DNA from: an uncultured Ruminococcus sp. | GTDB lineage: Bacteria > Bacillota > Clostridia > Oscillospirales > Ruminococcaceae | Assembly: GCA_910579955.1 (NCBI GenBank) | Contig: CAJTWE010000014.1 | Span: 1 to 60,188, forward strand | Length of the DNA stretch: 60,188 nucleotides | Reading direction: 5' to 3' | Shown: in pieces, positions 9,019-16,616 of the stretch | How the letters are laid out: each line of letters starts with the position of its first letter | How positions within the stretch are numbered: position 1 is the first letter of the stretch | Program-made: the position numbers and the translations under genes | The notes under the pieces: generated by a model | Told to the model about the DNA's origin: nothing | Databases searched by the model: none | Seen by the model: the letters and a program-made list of their open reading frames with translations, nothing else

Positions 9019-10260
9019 ATGAAAAAAATATTAGCTTCGATTATGGGCTTCGTAATGTCTGCTATGTGCGTGTTTGGTGGATTTGATTCTAATTTAACAG
9101 TTAGTGCAGTAAAATCACAAACTTATGGTGATTTAACCTACATGAATTATGGTGGCTGGATTGAAATTACTGATTGTAGTACTACTGTGGAAACTGTGGA
9201 AATTCCGGAAAAAATCGATAATACAACTGTACGGGATATTGGTGACAATGCATTCTCCGGTTGTTCTGCTCTAACACAAATTACAATTCCGGATACGGTA
9301 AAAACAATTGGAACGAATGCGTTCAATGGTTGTTCTTCGCTAAAAAGCATAGAGCTTCCAGTCAGATTACAAAAAATTGGTTTTAATGCTTTCTATTCCT
9401 GCACTGGGTTATCGTCAATTGAAATTCCAAACAGTGTGACTACAATTGAAGGATTTGCATTTAATAATTGTTCTGGGTTGAAAATGATTACAATTCCAAC
9501 AAATGTAGAAACGATTGGCAATCGTGCATTTTATGACTGTAATAGCTTGACAGAAATTATAGTAGCAGATGGTAATGAGTCATTTTCAAGCAAAGATGGC
9601 GTGCTCTATAATTCTGATTTCACTAAAATCATTTGTTATCCTGCCGGGAAATCAGGTGAAAGTTATACTGTTGCTGACAGTGTAACAATAATCGGAGATG
9701 CTGCATTTTATAACTGCCGAGGGTTAACTGAAATCGTACTTCCAGACAAATTAACAACGATCGAGGATTTTGCTTTCTATTATTGCAGCAGTATACAAAC
9801 GATTGTATTATCATCTACTGTTCAAAGTATAGGCCAAGCTTCATTTTACGGCTGTACGAAGATGACAGATATCTATATTCCAAAAAGTATAACAGTAATA
9901 CCTGTTGGTGCATTTTCTCAATGTATTTCTTTGAGTGACGTATATTATTCCGGTTCAGAAAGTGATTGGAATGCAATTGAAATTGATAATTCAATGGATA
10001 TGAATTCTTATTTGACAAAAGCTAGCATTCACTATAATTCTGAGGGGATTGTTAAGCAAATTCAAGGAGATGTCAATGAAGATGGAGTATTTTCAATAGC
10101 AGACGTGCTTCTGCTTCAGAAGTGGTTATTAGCTGTGCCTGATGCCAATCTTGCTAACTGGAAAGCAGCAGATTTATGTCAGGATAACGTGCTCAATGTC
10201 TTTGACCTTTGTTTAATGAAAAAAATGCTGCTTAGTAATTTATCATCAGTAGATGCATAA
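9019..10260 (+). CDS. Secreted BspA-like leucine-rich protein with C-terminal dockerin
   Basis: I start at the ATG at 9019 (AAGG eight bases upstream); an in-frame GTG at 9013 is less well placed. The product has 413 residues: a signal peptide, then about ten LRR_5 repeats of the form NAFSGCSALTQITIPDTVK, an island at 178-225, and a type I dockerin at about 350-410 (GDVNEDGVFSIADVLLLQKW and a second loop before NVFDLCLMKK). It probably plugs into a cohesin scaffold as a binding or adhesion subunit. It is the last gene of the operon, ahead of a strong terminator. The dockerin closely matches that of the pectate lyase at 55435-55617, suggesting a shared scaffold. Confidence 0.86.
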   Translation: MKKILASIMGFVMSAMCVFGGFDSNLTVSAVKSQTYGDLTYMNYGGWIEITDCSTTVETVEIPEKIDNTTVRDIGDNAFSGCSALTQITIPDTVKTIGTNAFNGCSSLKSIELPVRLQKIGFNAFYSCTGLSSIEIPNSVTTIEGFAFNNCSGLKMITIPTNVETIGNRAFYDCNSLTEIIVADGNESFSSKDGVLYNSDFTKIICYPAGKSGESYTVADSVTIIGDAAFYNCRGLTEIVLPDKLTTIEDFAFYYCSSIQTIVLSSTVQSIGQASFYGCTKMTDIYIPKSITVIPVGAFSQCISLSDVYYSGSESDWNAIEIDNSMDMNSYLTKASIHYNSEGIVKQIQGDVNEDGVFSIADVLLLQKWLLAVPDANLANWKAADLCQDNVLNVFDLCLMKKMLLSNLSSVDA

Positions 10261-10357
10261 TTACGTTTCATATGTTATCTTGTTGAAATTTGGCATCTGC
10301 ACATTAGCCGAATTAATTTGATATGGGTTTCCTTTGTAATGAGGACATATTCATGAG

Positions 10358-10397
10358 AAGCTGTATCATGAAATACTGATACAGCTTTTCTCTCTTA
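10358..10397 (+). terminator. Rho-independent terminator of the secreted operon
   Basis: A perfect 11-bp stem (AAGCTGTATCA at 10358-10368, TGATACAGCTT at 10377-10387) with an 8-base loop is followed by TTTCTCTCTT. It ends transcription from the LytTR-controlled operon. Confidence 0.88.
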
Positions 10398-10434
10398 AAC
10401 AAAATAAAGAGATTAAATCTGGTAAATATGACTG

Positions 10435-10462
10435 TTGACTATATTCACTTATTGAGTAATAT
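10435..10462 (+). promoter_or_regulatory. Candidate promoter outside the invertible segment
   Basis: TTGACT (10435-10440), a 16-bp spacer and TAATAT (10457-10462). Transcription would start near 10469, cross the left inverted repeat and read into the recombinase gene in the present orientation. If the segment flips, this promoter would read the recombinase antisense. Confidence 0.45.
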
Positions 10463-10496
10463 ATGATACTACGATACGCTTAAGGAATATTCGAAT

Positions 10497-10529
10497 TTTC
10501 GCAAAATTCGGACTTTTGCGAAAGAAAAT
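10497..10529 (+). repeat. Left 33-bp inverted repeat flanking the recombinase gene
   Basis: The reverse complement of this segment matches 11717-11749 at 31 of 33 bases. It contains TTTCGCAAAA and TTTTGCGAAA arms around a short centre, so it is itself nearly palindromic, as tyrosine recombinase crossover sites usually are. With its partner it encloses 1.19 kb carrying only the recombinase gene. Confidence 0.75.
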
Positions 10530-10595
10530 CAAGGTAGTATTATCGTTTATTTCGATGAGTATTGTAAATATAGCTTAACAAGGAGTATGTATCAG

Positions 10596-11678
10596 ATGTC
10601 TAAATTAAATATTTATCACCGCCGTGACGGACGATGGGAAGGACGTATTTCTCGTGGCAAGAAAGAGAATGGAAAGCGTAAGTATCAATATGTCATTGCC
10701 AGAACAAGAGACGCTGTTGCCGAGAAAATGGAAGATATTCGCCGAAGTGAACAGCCAAAAGGACGATGCTCTAAAACAGTATCTGTACTGTTCTCGGAAT
10801 GGTACCGCAGTATTCAGCATAGGGTCAAGGAATCTACCGCTGCAAACTATACAATGAAAGCACAAAAGCATATATTGCCGAATTTCGGTGATAAATTAGT
10901 TGATTCTATTGTTCAGAATGACATCTATTCATTCATTGAAGCCAAGCAAAAGGAAGGTCTTTCCAATAGATATGTTTTAGATATCATCATTCTTATGAAA
11001 ACCATATACAAATATGCAGTAAGAACCTATCATATTTTCAACCCAATGGATGGAGTTATCCTGCCAAGGAATAAAACTCCTGAAATTGATTTGTTAGATG
11101 AAACTGAACAAGCAAAATTGCAGCGATATATAAACAATAATCAAAACCATTCAACACTCGGCGTGGCTCTGTCGATGTCCACTGGAATCAGAATCGGAGA
11201 ACTTTGTGCCTTGCAGTGGAAAGATATCGATCTTGAAAAACGTATTCTGACCGTCAGGAAAACTATGCAAAGAATTCAATACCCTACAGAAATATCGAAA
11301 ACCAAGCTCATCATTACTGATCCGAAAAGTGAATCTTCCCGCCGAAGAATACCAATCCCGGATTGCATGGTGGGCTTTTTGCATAAGTTTAAAGAAGAAT
11401 CTGGAAATTATGTCTTAACAGGCTCAAAGAAACCAATAGAACCAAGAACAATGCAGTACCGCTTTGCCTCAATATTAAAAAACGTAAAATTGCCGTCAGT
11501 TCACTTCCATGCTTTGCGCCACATTTTTGCCTCATCTTGTATTAAATTAGGATTTGATGTTAAGGCATTGAGTGAGCTTCTTGGGCATAGTTCTGTGGAA
11601 ATTACGCTGAATAGATACGTGCATTCATCCTTTGAACAGAAAAAAGAGTATATGAAACGCATAAAACTTGCTTTTTGA
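10596..11678 (+). CDS. Tyrosine recombinase inside a probable invertible segment
   Basis: The product is 360 residues from the ATG at 10596, which is better spaced from AGGAG than the ATG at 10587. It has an N-terminal arm-type domain (RRDGRWEGRISRGKKENGK), a SAM-like core-binding domain (about 60-150) and a catalytic domain. The catalytic residues visible are Arg in GIRIGELCALQW, His/Arg in HALRH, His in LGHSS and Tyr in NRYVHS. All are present, so the enzyme should be active. The gene is enclosed by inverted rather than direct repeats and no other cargo, which favours a DNA invertase controlling phase variation over an integrative-element integrase. Its neighbours are a surface-protein operon and the agr locus. 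Confidence 0.85.
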   Translation: MSKLNIYHRRDGRWEGRISRGKKENGKRKYQYVIARTRDAVAEKMEDIRRSEQPKGRCSKTVSVLFSEWYRSIQHRVKESTAANYTMKAQKHILPNFGDKLVDSIVQNDIYSFIEAKQKEGLSNRYVLDIIILMKTIYKYAVRTYHIFNPMDGVILPRNKTPEIDLLDETEQAKLQRYINNNQNHSTLGVALSMSTGIRIGELCALQWKDIDLEKRILTVRKTMQRIQYPTEISKTKLIITDPKSESSRRRIPIPDCMVGFLHKFKEESGNYVLTGSKKPIEPRTMQYRFASILKNVKLPSVHFHALRHIFASSCIKLGFDVKALSELLGHSSVEITLNRYVHSSFEQKKEYMKRIKLAF

Positions 11679-11693
11679 AAAAATTAGCAGCTT

Positions 11694-11749
11694 GATAATA
11701 GAATAACCATTGATCTATTATCTTTCGCAAAAGTCTGAATTTTGCGAAA
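11694..11749 (+). repeat. Right inverted repeat (11717-11749) with overlapping hairpin
   Basis: The 33 bp at 11717-11749 are the inverted partner of 10497-10529 (two mismatches). A separate perfect 9-bp hairpin (GATAATAGA at 11694-11702, TCTATTATC at 11714-11722) overlaps its left edge and may be an accessory site or a weak transcription stop between the recombinase gene and agrA. Confidence 0.72.
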
Positions 11750-11794
11750 GAAGATTTCAATAGTTATTATAGCATAGTTGCTCTCCGAATATGC

Positions 11795-11823
11795 TTGATT
11801 TTTAATCAAAATTTTGGTATAAT
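11795..11823 (+). promoter_or_regulatory. Promoter of agrA
   Basis: TTGATT (11795-11800), a 17-bp spacer and a perfect TATAAT (11818-11823), about 60 bp before the GTG start. It lies outside the invertible segment, so agrACB should have constant basal expression whatever the segment's orientation. Confidence 0.78.
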
Positions 11824-11885
11824 CAATACTATGAAAATTGATTTTGAAAACAAAAATCGTTATAATTGAAATGGGGAGGGGTATT

Positions 11886-12587
11886 GTGATAAAAATCGCT
11901 GTTGTAGACGATGATGAGCTTGTATGCAAAGAGATAGTGAGGATAATCAGCAAATTTAATATCTGTTATGATTTTGACTTCCGACCTGAATATTATTGCT
12001 CTTGTGAGGAAGCATATAACAGTATTGTAAATGGATGTAATTATGATTTGATCTTTCTGGATATTGAGTTTCCGGAGATGAATGGAACTGAATTTGGTAA
12101 AATGCTGCGAACGAAGATGAAAAATTATGATACGCAAATAATTTTTATCTCATCCATTAAAGATTACGCGATGGAACTGTTTAAAATCAGACCGATTGAA
12201 TTTCTTTTGAAACCGATTGCTGAAGAAACCTTGAGGTCATGTATGTTGACTTATATGACGCATTTTGAAAATTCAAATGGATTTCTTGAGTATACATTGG
12301 AAAATATAAAACACAGAATAAGAATTCGAGAAGTTCTATATTTAGAAAGTAACAGAAAAAAGACTGAGTTTCATACACGAAGCTCCACTTTTTTAGTCTA
12401 TGGAAAAGCTGCTGACATTATTGGTGATAATAAAAACAAATTTGTCTGTATTTCTCGTGGAGTATACGTAAATATTCAGCACATTATCGAAGCAACTACT
12501 AAGGAAATTCTTCTTACAGACAATTCAAAATTACATATAAGCCGAGGATGTCAAGATGCAGTAAGAGATCGATTATCAGAAATATAA
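11886..12587 (+). CDS. agrA: AgrA-like LytTR response regulator
   Basis: The product is 233 residues from the GTG at 11886, which follows GGGGAGGGG; upstream in-frame codons lack a ribosome site. The receiver domain shows VVDDDELV at the N-terminus and the phospho-acceptor in FLDIEFPE (Asp about 58). From about residue 130 it has a LytTR DNA-binding domain (EVLYLESNRKKTEFHT, FVCISRGVYVNIQHI). It should bind paired 9-bp direct repeats such as those at 4526 and 14509 and activate transcription when phosphorylated by the kinase encoded 9 bp downstream. The agr symbol is by family resemblance and gene order. Confidence 0.85.
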   Translation: MIKIAVVDDDELVCKEIVRIISKFNICYDFDFRPEYYCSCEEAYNSIVNGCNYDLIFLDIEFPEMNGTEFGKMLRTKMKNYDTQIIFISSIKDYAMELFKIRPIEFLLKPIAEETLRSCMLTYMTHFENSNGFLEYTLENIKHRIRIREVLYLESNRKKTEFHTRSSTFLVYGKAADIIGDNKNKFVCISRGVYVNIQHIIEATTKEILLTDNSKLHISRGCQDAVRDRLSEI

Positions 12588-12596
12588 GGAGGTAAA

Positions 12597-13805
12597 ATGG
12601 GTACCATTTTATATATTGCTTCAAATTCTATTCGTGTGTACGCAATTAGTGTGTTTATAAATATATTTTTAGGGAAAAGCCGATTAAGTCAGCTGCTTAA
12701 TAGACTAACTTATGTTTCTTATTTTCTGATAAGTACGATTGGTTGGCTGTATGGTCAAAGTACAACGCTTAATTTAATTTTAAATACAGTACCAATTCTT
12801 TTAATAACACTTCAATATTATTCTTCATGGTCAAAGAAAATATTTTCTGTAATTTCATCTTGTGCCGTGGGGATGTTTATTGATTGGATGGGATTTGCTG
12901 TTTTTGGAAACACAGAAATAATAGAAAGTGGATTCATTCAAGCTATTATATTCTTGATTTTATGTTCTTTATTTAGATATTACTACAAAAATCAAGAGGA
13001 CTATTCCTTTAAATCGAAATATTCTTGGTTTTTAATTTTAATTTCCATTGGTACAGCGTTAATTGGAGTACTAACAGTTAATGAAAATTCATCTTATGAT
13101 TATTTGATTGCACTTATATTATTATTTATCAATTTCTTGAATTTCTATATTTATAATTTAGAACAGGAAAGCTTCAAAGCACACCATAAATTAAAACTGA
13201 TTGAAACTTCTAACTATGCATATCAGAATCAGATAAAGATTATGAATGAATCACAGCAAAAAATACGCTTTTTAAGACATGACTTTTATCGTCATATAAA
13301 CAAATTGAAACTTTTGTCAGAAGAGAATGATATACAAAGTATCAAACAATATTTAAATGAGATGGAAGATGCTGTTGTCATTAAGAAAGAATATTTAAAA
13401 ACGGGAAATGAAGATGTAGACAGCCTTTTGAATTATGAATTGTCGCTTGCTGATGAATTTGGGGCAGAGATAATTTATGATGTAAATTTACCTGAAAAAT
13501 TGAATATCTCTTCGTTTGATATGACGATTATATTAGGAAATCTTATGGATAATGCTATTGAAGCTCTTAAACATTCTGAAAAGAAATTATTAACTGTCAG
13601 CATTCGATATAATAAGGGCATCATACGAATTGATATTGAGAATTCGTATAATTCAACATATAGGAAAAAGAATGACGGCAAGGAGCACGGAATAGGATTG
13701 CTTAGTGTAGAGAACACGTTGCAGAAGTATCATGGGAAATTAGAAGCATATCCAGAAGAAATTAAGTATCACACAACAGCTATTTTTTATAATAGCTTGG
13801 ATTGA
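12597..13805 (+). CDS. agrC: AgrC-like sensor histidine kinase (GHKL type)
   Basis: The protein is 402 residues, starting after AAGGAGGT. The first 190 residues contain about six hydrophobic segments, which form the peptide-sensing membrane domain of AgrC-type kinases. A coiled segment leads to the phospho-acceptor region IRFLRHDFYRH (His about 230). The ATPase part has the N-box NLMDNAIEAL (about 315) and G-box GIGLLSVENTL (about 360). It probably detects the cyclic peptide encoded by agrD and phosphorylates AgrA. The DFYRH form of the H-box is typical of this subfamily, where the acceptor His is in RHD. The gene looks intact. Confidence 0.87.
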   Translation: MGTILYIASNSIRVYAISVFINIFLGKSRLSQLLNRLTYVSYFLISTIGWLYGQSTTLNLILNTVPILLITLQYYSSWSKKIFSVISSCAVGMFIDWMGFAVFGNTEIIESGFIQAIIFLILCSLFRYYYKNQEDYSFKSKYSWFLILISIGTALIGVLTVNENSSYDYLIALILLFINFLNFYIYNLEQESFKAHHKLKLIETSNYAYQNQIKIMNESQQKIRFLRHDFYRHINKLKLLSEENDIQSIKQYLNEMEDAVVIKKEYLKTGNEDVDSLLNYELSLADEFGAEIIYDVNLPEKLNISSFDMTIILGNLMDNAIEALKHSEKKLLTVSIRYNKGIIRIDIENSYNSTYRKKNDGKEHGIGLLSVENTLQKYHGKLEAYPEEIKYHTTAIFYNSLD

Positions 13806-13814
13806 TGATAACCG

Positions 13815-13832
13815 GACACAATTTTGTGTCCA
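13815..13832 (+). terminator. Small hairpin between agrC and agrB
   Basis: GGACACAA-TT-TTGTGTCC is a perfect 8-bp stem 10 bp after the agrC stop, followed by AGATTTTG rather than a real U-run. It may stabilise or attenuate the transcript between kinase and peptidase genes; it is too weak to call a full terminator. Confidence 0.4.
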
Positions 13833-13881
13833 GATTTTGCATATAAAATTTGATTGAAACACATAAAAGGAAGATATAATA

Positions 13882-14460
13882 ATGTTTTTAAAAATCGCTG
13901 ATAACATTGTAAAGTGGATGTTAAGTAATCATATTATTGAAGAGAACAAAGTGGTGATATGCAAGTGGGGCATAAGTCATATTTTAGATACCATATTTAA
14001 CATTGTTACGTTCCTAATAATTGGAATTTTGCTTAAAATGCCTTTTGAGACTATTATGTTTACTATTGGATATATTCCACTAAGAATTTATGCTGGAGGA
14101 TATCATGCCAAAACCCCATTTCGCTGTTGGTGTTTATCAAATATAATCTTAGTGGTTTCATTGGTGATTGTGCAGAATGCAGAAAAATTTTATATAGCAT
14201 TTGGTGCTTTATCATTAATATCTGTTGTGGTTTTAATTATACTTATGCCTGTGGAAGATTTACATAAACCTTTAGATGAAAATGATCGGAAAAAATATAA
14301 AAAGCGTGGTGTTGCTATTTTAGCAATTGAAATATGTATATCTGTTGCTTTTACTTTACTGCATCATAATAAAATATCGCTTGTCTTAAGTAGTATATGG
14401 GTACTGCTCAGTGTTATGCTAATATTAGGAGTAATTAAGAATAATTTAATCAAAAAATAG
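13882..14460 (+). CDS. agrB: AgrB-like peptide-processing membrane protease
   Basis: The protein is 192 residues with four to six hydrophobic helices. It shows the AgrB core RIYAGGYHAKTPFRCWC, with the catalytic His at residue 75 and Cys at 82, seven apart as in Staphylococcus aureus AgrB (His77, Cys84). AgrB cleaves the C-terminal part of the AgrD propeptide and forms the thiolactone ring at the membrane. The substrate gene agrD follows 175 bp downstream behind its own regulated promoter. The length and basic C-terminus are normal for the family. Confidence 0.9.
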   Translation: MFLKIADNIVKWMLSNHIIEENKVVICKWGISHILDTIFNIVTFLIIGILLKMPFETIMFTIGYIPLRIYAGGYHAKTPFRCWCLSNIILVVSLVIVQNAEKFYIAFGALSLISVVVLIILMPVEDLHKPLDENDRKKYKKRGVAILAIEICISVAFTLLHHNKISLVLSSIWVLLSVMLILGVIKNNLIKK

Positions 14461-14466
14461 AATTAT

Positions 14467-14503
14467 AAAAATCCGTTTGATGTTTGAATATCAGGCGGAT
14501 TTT
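14467..14503 (+). terminator. Terminator after agrB
   Basis: AAAATCCG (14467-14474) pairs with CGGATTTT (14496-14503). The 3' arm is U-rich, so it should stop agrACB transcription just before the separately regulated agrD promoter. Its end touches the LytTR-type site. Confidence 0.6.
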
Positions 14504-14572
14504 GCATTTCGTACCCAAAAACTATACCATTCGTACCATATCTCAGATTTTTGTCGAAATTTATGTTATCCT
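14503..14572 (+). promoter_or_regulatory. LytTR-type activator site and promoter of agrD
   Basis: TCGTACC repeats at 14509-14515 and 14531-14537 (22 bp apart). A poor -35 (CAGATT, 14544-14549) and a -10 (TATCCT, 14567-14572) with a 17-bp spacer follow. The 38-bp site is identical to that at 4520-4557 except at one base. This gives the positive feedback loop typical of agr systems: signal, kinase, AgrA, more signal precursor. Confidence 0.65.
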
Positions 14573-14635
14573 ATAAAAGGATAAGGAAGTCCGAAATAAA
14601 CTCTGTAAATCAGAGAATACGAAAGGAAAGTTTGT

Positions 14636-14788
14636 ATGAAGAAAAAAATTACTCAGTTTATGACAAAGTTTGGTGGAACAATGGCTGCATTTGCAGTTGT
14701 AGTTGCTGCACTCACTGCTAATTCAGCCTGTTTTTGGCTTTCTCATCAGCCAGAAGAGCCGGAGGAGATCAAGCAGCTTAAGAAGTAA
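14636..14788 (+). CDS. agrD: AgrD-like cyclic lactone autoinducer propeptide
   Basis: This 50-residue ORF has GAAAGGAAAG before its ATG. It has a basic amphipathic/hydrophobic N-terminal helix (KKKITQFMTKFGG and AAFAVVVAALTA), a core NSACFWLS and an acidic tail HQPEEPEEIKQLKK. Clostridium perfringens AgrD has the same plan, with SACLWFT followed by HQPEEP. By that analogy the mature signal would be a peptide ending in a five-residue thiolactone ring CFWLS, cyclised through the Cys side chain and the terminal Ser carboxyl. Position beside agrB and the regulated promoter strongly support the call. Confidence 0.88.
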   Translation: MKKKITQFMTKFGGTMAAFAVVVAALTANSACFWLSHQPEEPEEIKQLKK

Positions 14789-14796
14789 TTTTTGAA

Positions 14797-15172
14797 ATGA
14801 ACGGAAAGCTGACCAGTGCCAGGATTATTTCCAAAACAGATGCAGATATGTATATGAGTTTTTCGATTTCCTATGATATCTGTAAATATTGCGACTACAT
14901 TATTTCTTGGAATACTGTTTCAGCTTTTTGTTTATTTTGTTATGTTTGCAGTTTTGTGGCAAATGTGAGATGGCTATCATGCAAGAACATATTGTAGTTG
15001 CAGTCTACTATTTATAATAACTACTATTTTGTATTAAAAACACCAATTTGCTATTTTATTAGGATTTACATTATTTATGAATTATTTGGCAATTATAGTT
15101 GTTCGTGCAAAAGGGAGAGAGGTGAATCAAGATGAAACAGAATTAGAAGAAAAACGTTTCGACAGTTATCGA
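14797..15172 (+). pseudogene. Decayed second agrB
   Basis: Directly after agrD the three frames together spell an AgrB-like protein. One frame gives ARIISKTDADMY, which resembles the AgrB N-terminus. The adjacent frame continues FRFPMISVNIATTLFLGILF, a stop, then DGYHARTYCSC with the His and Cys of the catalytic motif, another stop, and LLGFTLFMNYLAIIVVRAKG to a TAA at 15172. At least one frameshift and two nonsense codons are present, so no active protein is expected. It implies an ancestral second agrB downstream of agrD, as in an agrBD duplication or replacement. Confidence 0.7.
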
Positions 15173-15437
15173 TAAGTATGACGAAAAGAGCGTAAGAATA
15201 GGTGCGTAACAGGCTATTATTTTTGGATTTCATTCGATGAAAAAAGTCCAGATTCTTAAAAGTGTGAAAATTTAATCATTATTCTACATAGAATGTGTTT
15301 ATTCCTCAAACGAACTGATTAATATATAAGATCTTGAATTAGTAATTAAGAGAAATATTCAATTCTTTGAAGAATACATGATACAGAAAACTGCTGATTA
15401 TCAAGAATAATTAGCTCAACCAGGAAAGGAAGTTATT

Positions 15438-15803
15438 ATGAAAATCAAAAGAATTATCACAGCAATTATGACAGTAGCTACAATGACTGCTGGATTAGGA
15501 AGTATTGCAAGTGCGGAAGCACCTTTTTATGCAACAAAATGGTATGATAATACTAATTCATCATATTATATTCAGACAAAAACAACTACTACAGCATATT
15601 TTTACAATGTATATACTACTGCTGGTATATATACAACAGGAAATGCTTCATACAATTGGAATGTACAAGCAAATGATTCGTTTGGAACTACGTATCCTCT
15701 ATGGTTTACAATGACCTCTGGTAATCAGAAGGGTGCAGGGTACGGTGTTACTCATAACCGACCGAATGGATATCTTCAGCTTTCTAGAAAGTATTATCGT
15801 TAA
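15438..15803 (+). CDS. Small exported protein of a peptide/ABC cassette
   Basis: The protein is 121 residues with a clear signal peptide (cleavage after SIASA, mature start EAPFYATKW). The mature 95 residues are Tyr/Thr/Asn-rich, lack cysteine and look beta-rich (YYIQTKTTTTAYFYNVY, GYLQLSRKYYR). Small exported proteins of this kind, such as DUF2712-type or lactococcin 972-type proteins, are encoded beside MacB/FtsX-type ABC transporters, as here. I cannot assign either family firmly. A hairpin 60 bp downstream would favour high expression of this gene over the transporter genes, as expected if it is the cassette's main product. Bacteriocin-like activity is an inference. Confidence 0.65.
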   Translation: MKIKRIITAIMTVATMTAGLGSIASAEAPFYATKWYDNTNSSYYIQTKTTTTAYFYNVYTTAGIYTTGNASYNWNVQANDSFGTTYPLWFTMTSGNQKGAGYGVTHNRPNGYLQLSRKYYR

Positions 15804-15865
15804 TGCCTAATACGTTAATGATTAATACACTGCTTTTGTATTCAAAAGAGATTTAATTATAAAAT

Positions 15866-15900
15866 AGGCTGTCGTATTTTTGGTGCGGCAGCCTGTTTTA
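15866..15900 (+). terminator. Attenuating hairpin after the small exported protein gene
   Basis: AGGCTGTCG (15866-15874) pairs with CGGCAGCCT (15886-15894), followed by GTTTTA. The tail is short, so partial read-through into the lipoprotein-ABC genes is likely. Confidence 0.65.
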
Positions 15901-15914
15901 GAAGGAGTCATTAT

Positions 15915-16616
15915 ATGAAAAAATTGCTTCCAATTGCGTTTGCTACAATTTTTGTATTCACATCATGTGGTTCAAAGCTTAATGATATAGATTATGAAGA
16001 AATCATAGGAGATAATGAATGGCAGGGTGCAGTTATAGATCCAATTGTTAATGCTGAAAGTGATGAATACCCTGACTTGAAAGGAAAGGGAAAGCTGTAT
16101 AATGGTGTGTTTTACTGGGAAGATCGTGAAGCTGTTCAGGACGGATTGATTTTTGATATAGAAATGCCGGAAATAAAAAATGGACGATACTATTTTACAG
16201 ACGGAGAAGGGTATATAGAGATAACAGACCATAAATATTTTCAGCTTGTTGATATAGATGAAGAACGCCTTTCGGGACTTCAGGAATACTATGAAAAAGC
16301 AGCATTTGCAAGTGCTGTTTATCAAAATCAGCAGCAGAGTAATTCTGAATACACAGCTTCAGAAAAAGCCACACTTCAAAATAAGTATAAGAACAGCAGT
16401 CAAATCAAGGAAATTCTTGTTGAGAACAAGTCGGCATTTTATGTCAATCCAATGTCAACAACGCCTGAGCCTTACGGAACAAATATAGAACTTACTTGTG
16501 AATTGTCCGACTACGGAATGTGGTTTCCTCTTTTGTATCATTATGATGATGGCAAATATAGTCTGGTGTATTTTGAATTTGAGTGGGAATTTGTGTACGA
16601 GGAAGACGGGCAATGA
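15915..16616 (+). CDS. Lipoprotein of the ABC cassette
   Basis: The protein is 233 residues. The signal peptide ends in a lipobox VFTSCGS (Cys18), so the product should be lipidated on the outer face of the membrane. The rest is acidic, with no family I recognise; the DGEGYIEITD and YYEKAAFASAVYQNQQQ stretches suggest a beta part followed by a helix. Its stop overlaps the ABC ATPase start (ATGA), showing tight coupling. In comparable cassettes a lipoprotein provides self-protection or helps an FtsX-type transporter. Either role fits but is inferred. Confidence 0.72.
   Translation: MKKLLPIAFATIFVFTSCGSKLNDIDYEEIIGDNEWQGAVIDPIVNAESDEYPDLKGKGKLYNGVFYWEDREAVQDGLIFDIEMPEIKNGRYYFTDGEGYIEITDHKYFQLVDIDEERLSGLQEYYEKAAFASAVYQNQQQSNSEYTASEKATLQNKYKNSSQIKEILVENKSAFYVNPMSTTPEPYGTNIELTCELSDYGMWFPLLYHYDDGKYSLVYFEFEWEFVYEEDGQ

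Noticed and set aside
10497..11749. Direct repeats (att sites) flanking an integrative element
   Set aside because: Aligned directly the two sites have more mismatches than in inverse orientation (31 of 33), and there is no cargo besides the recombinase gene.
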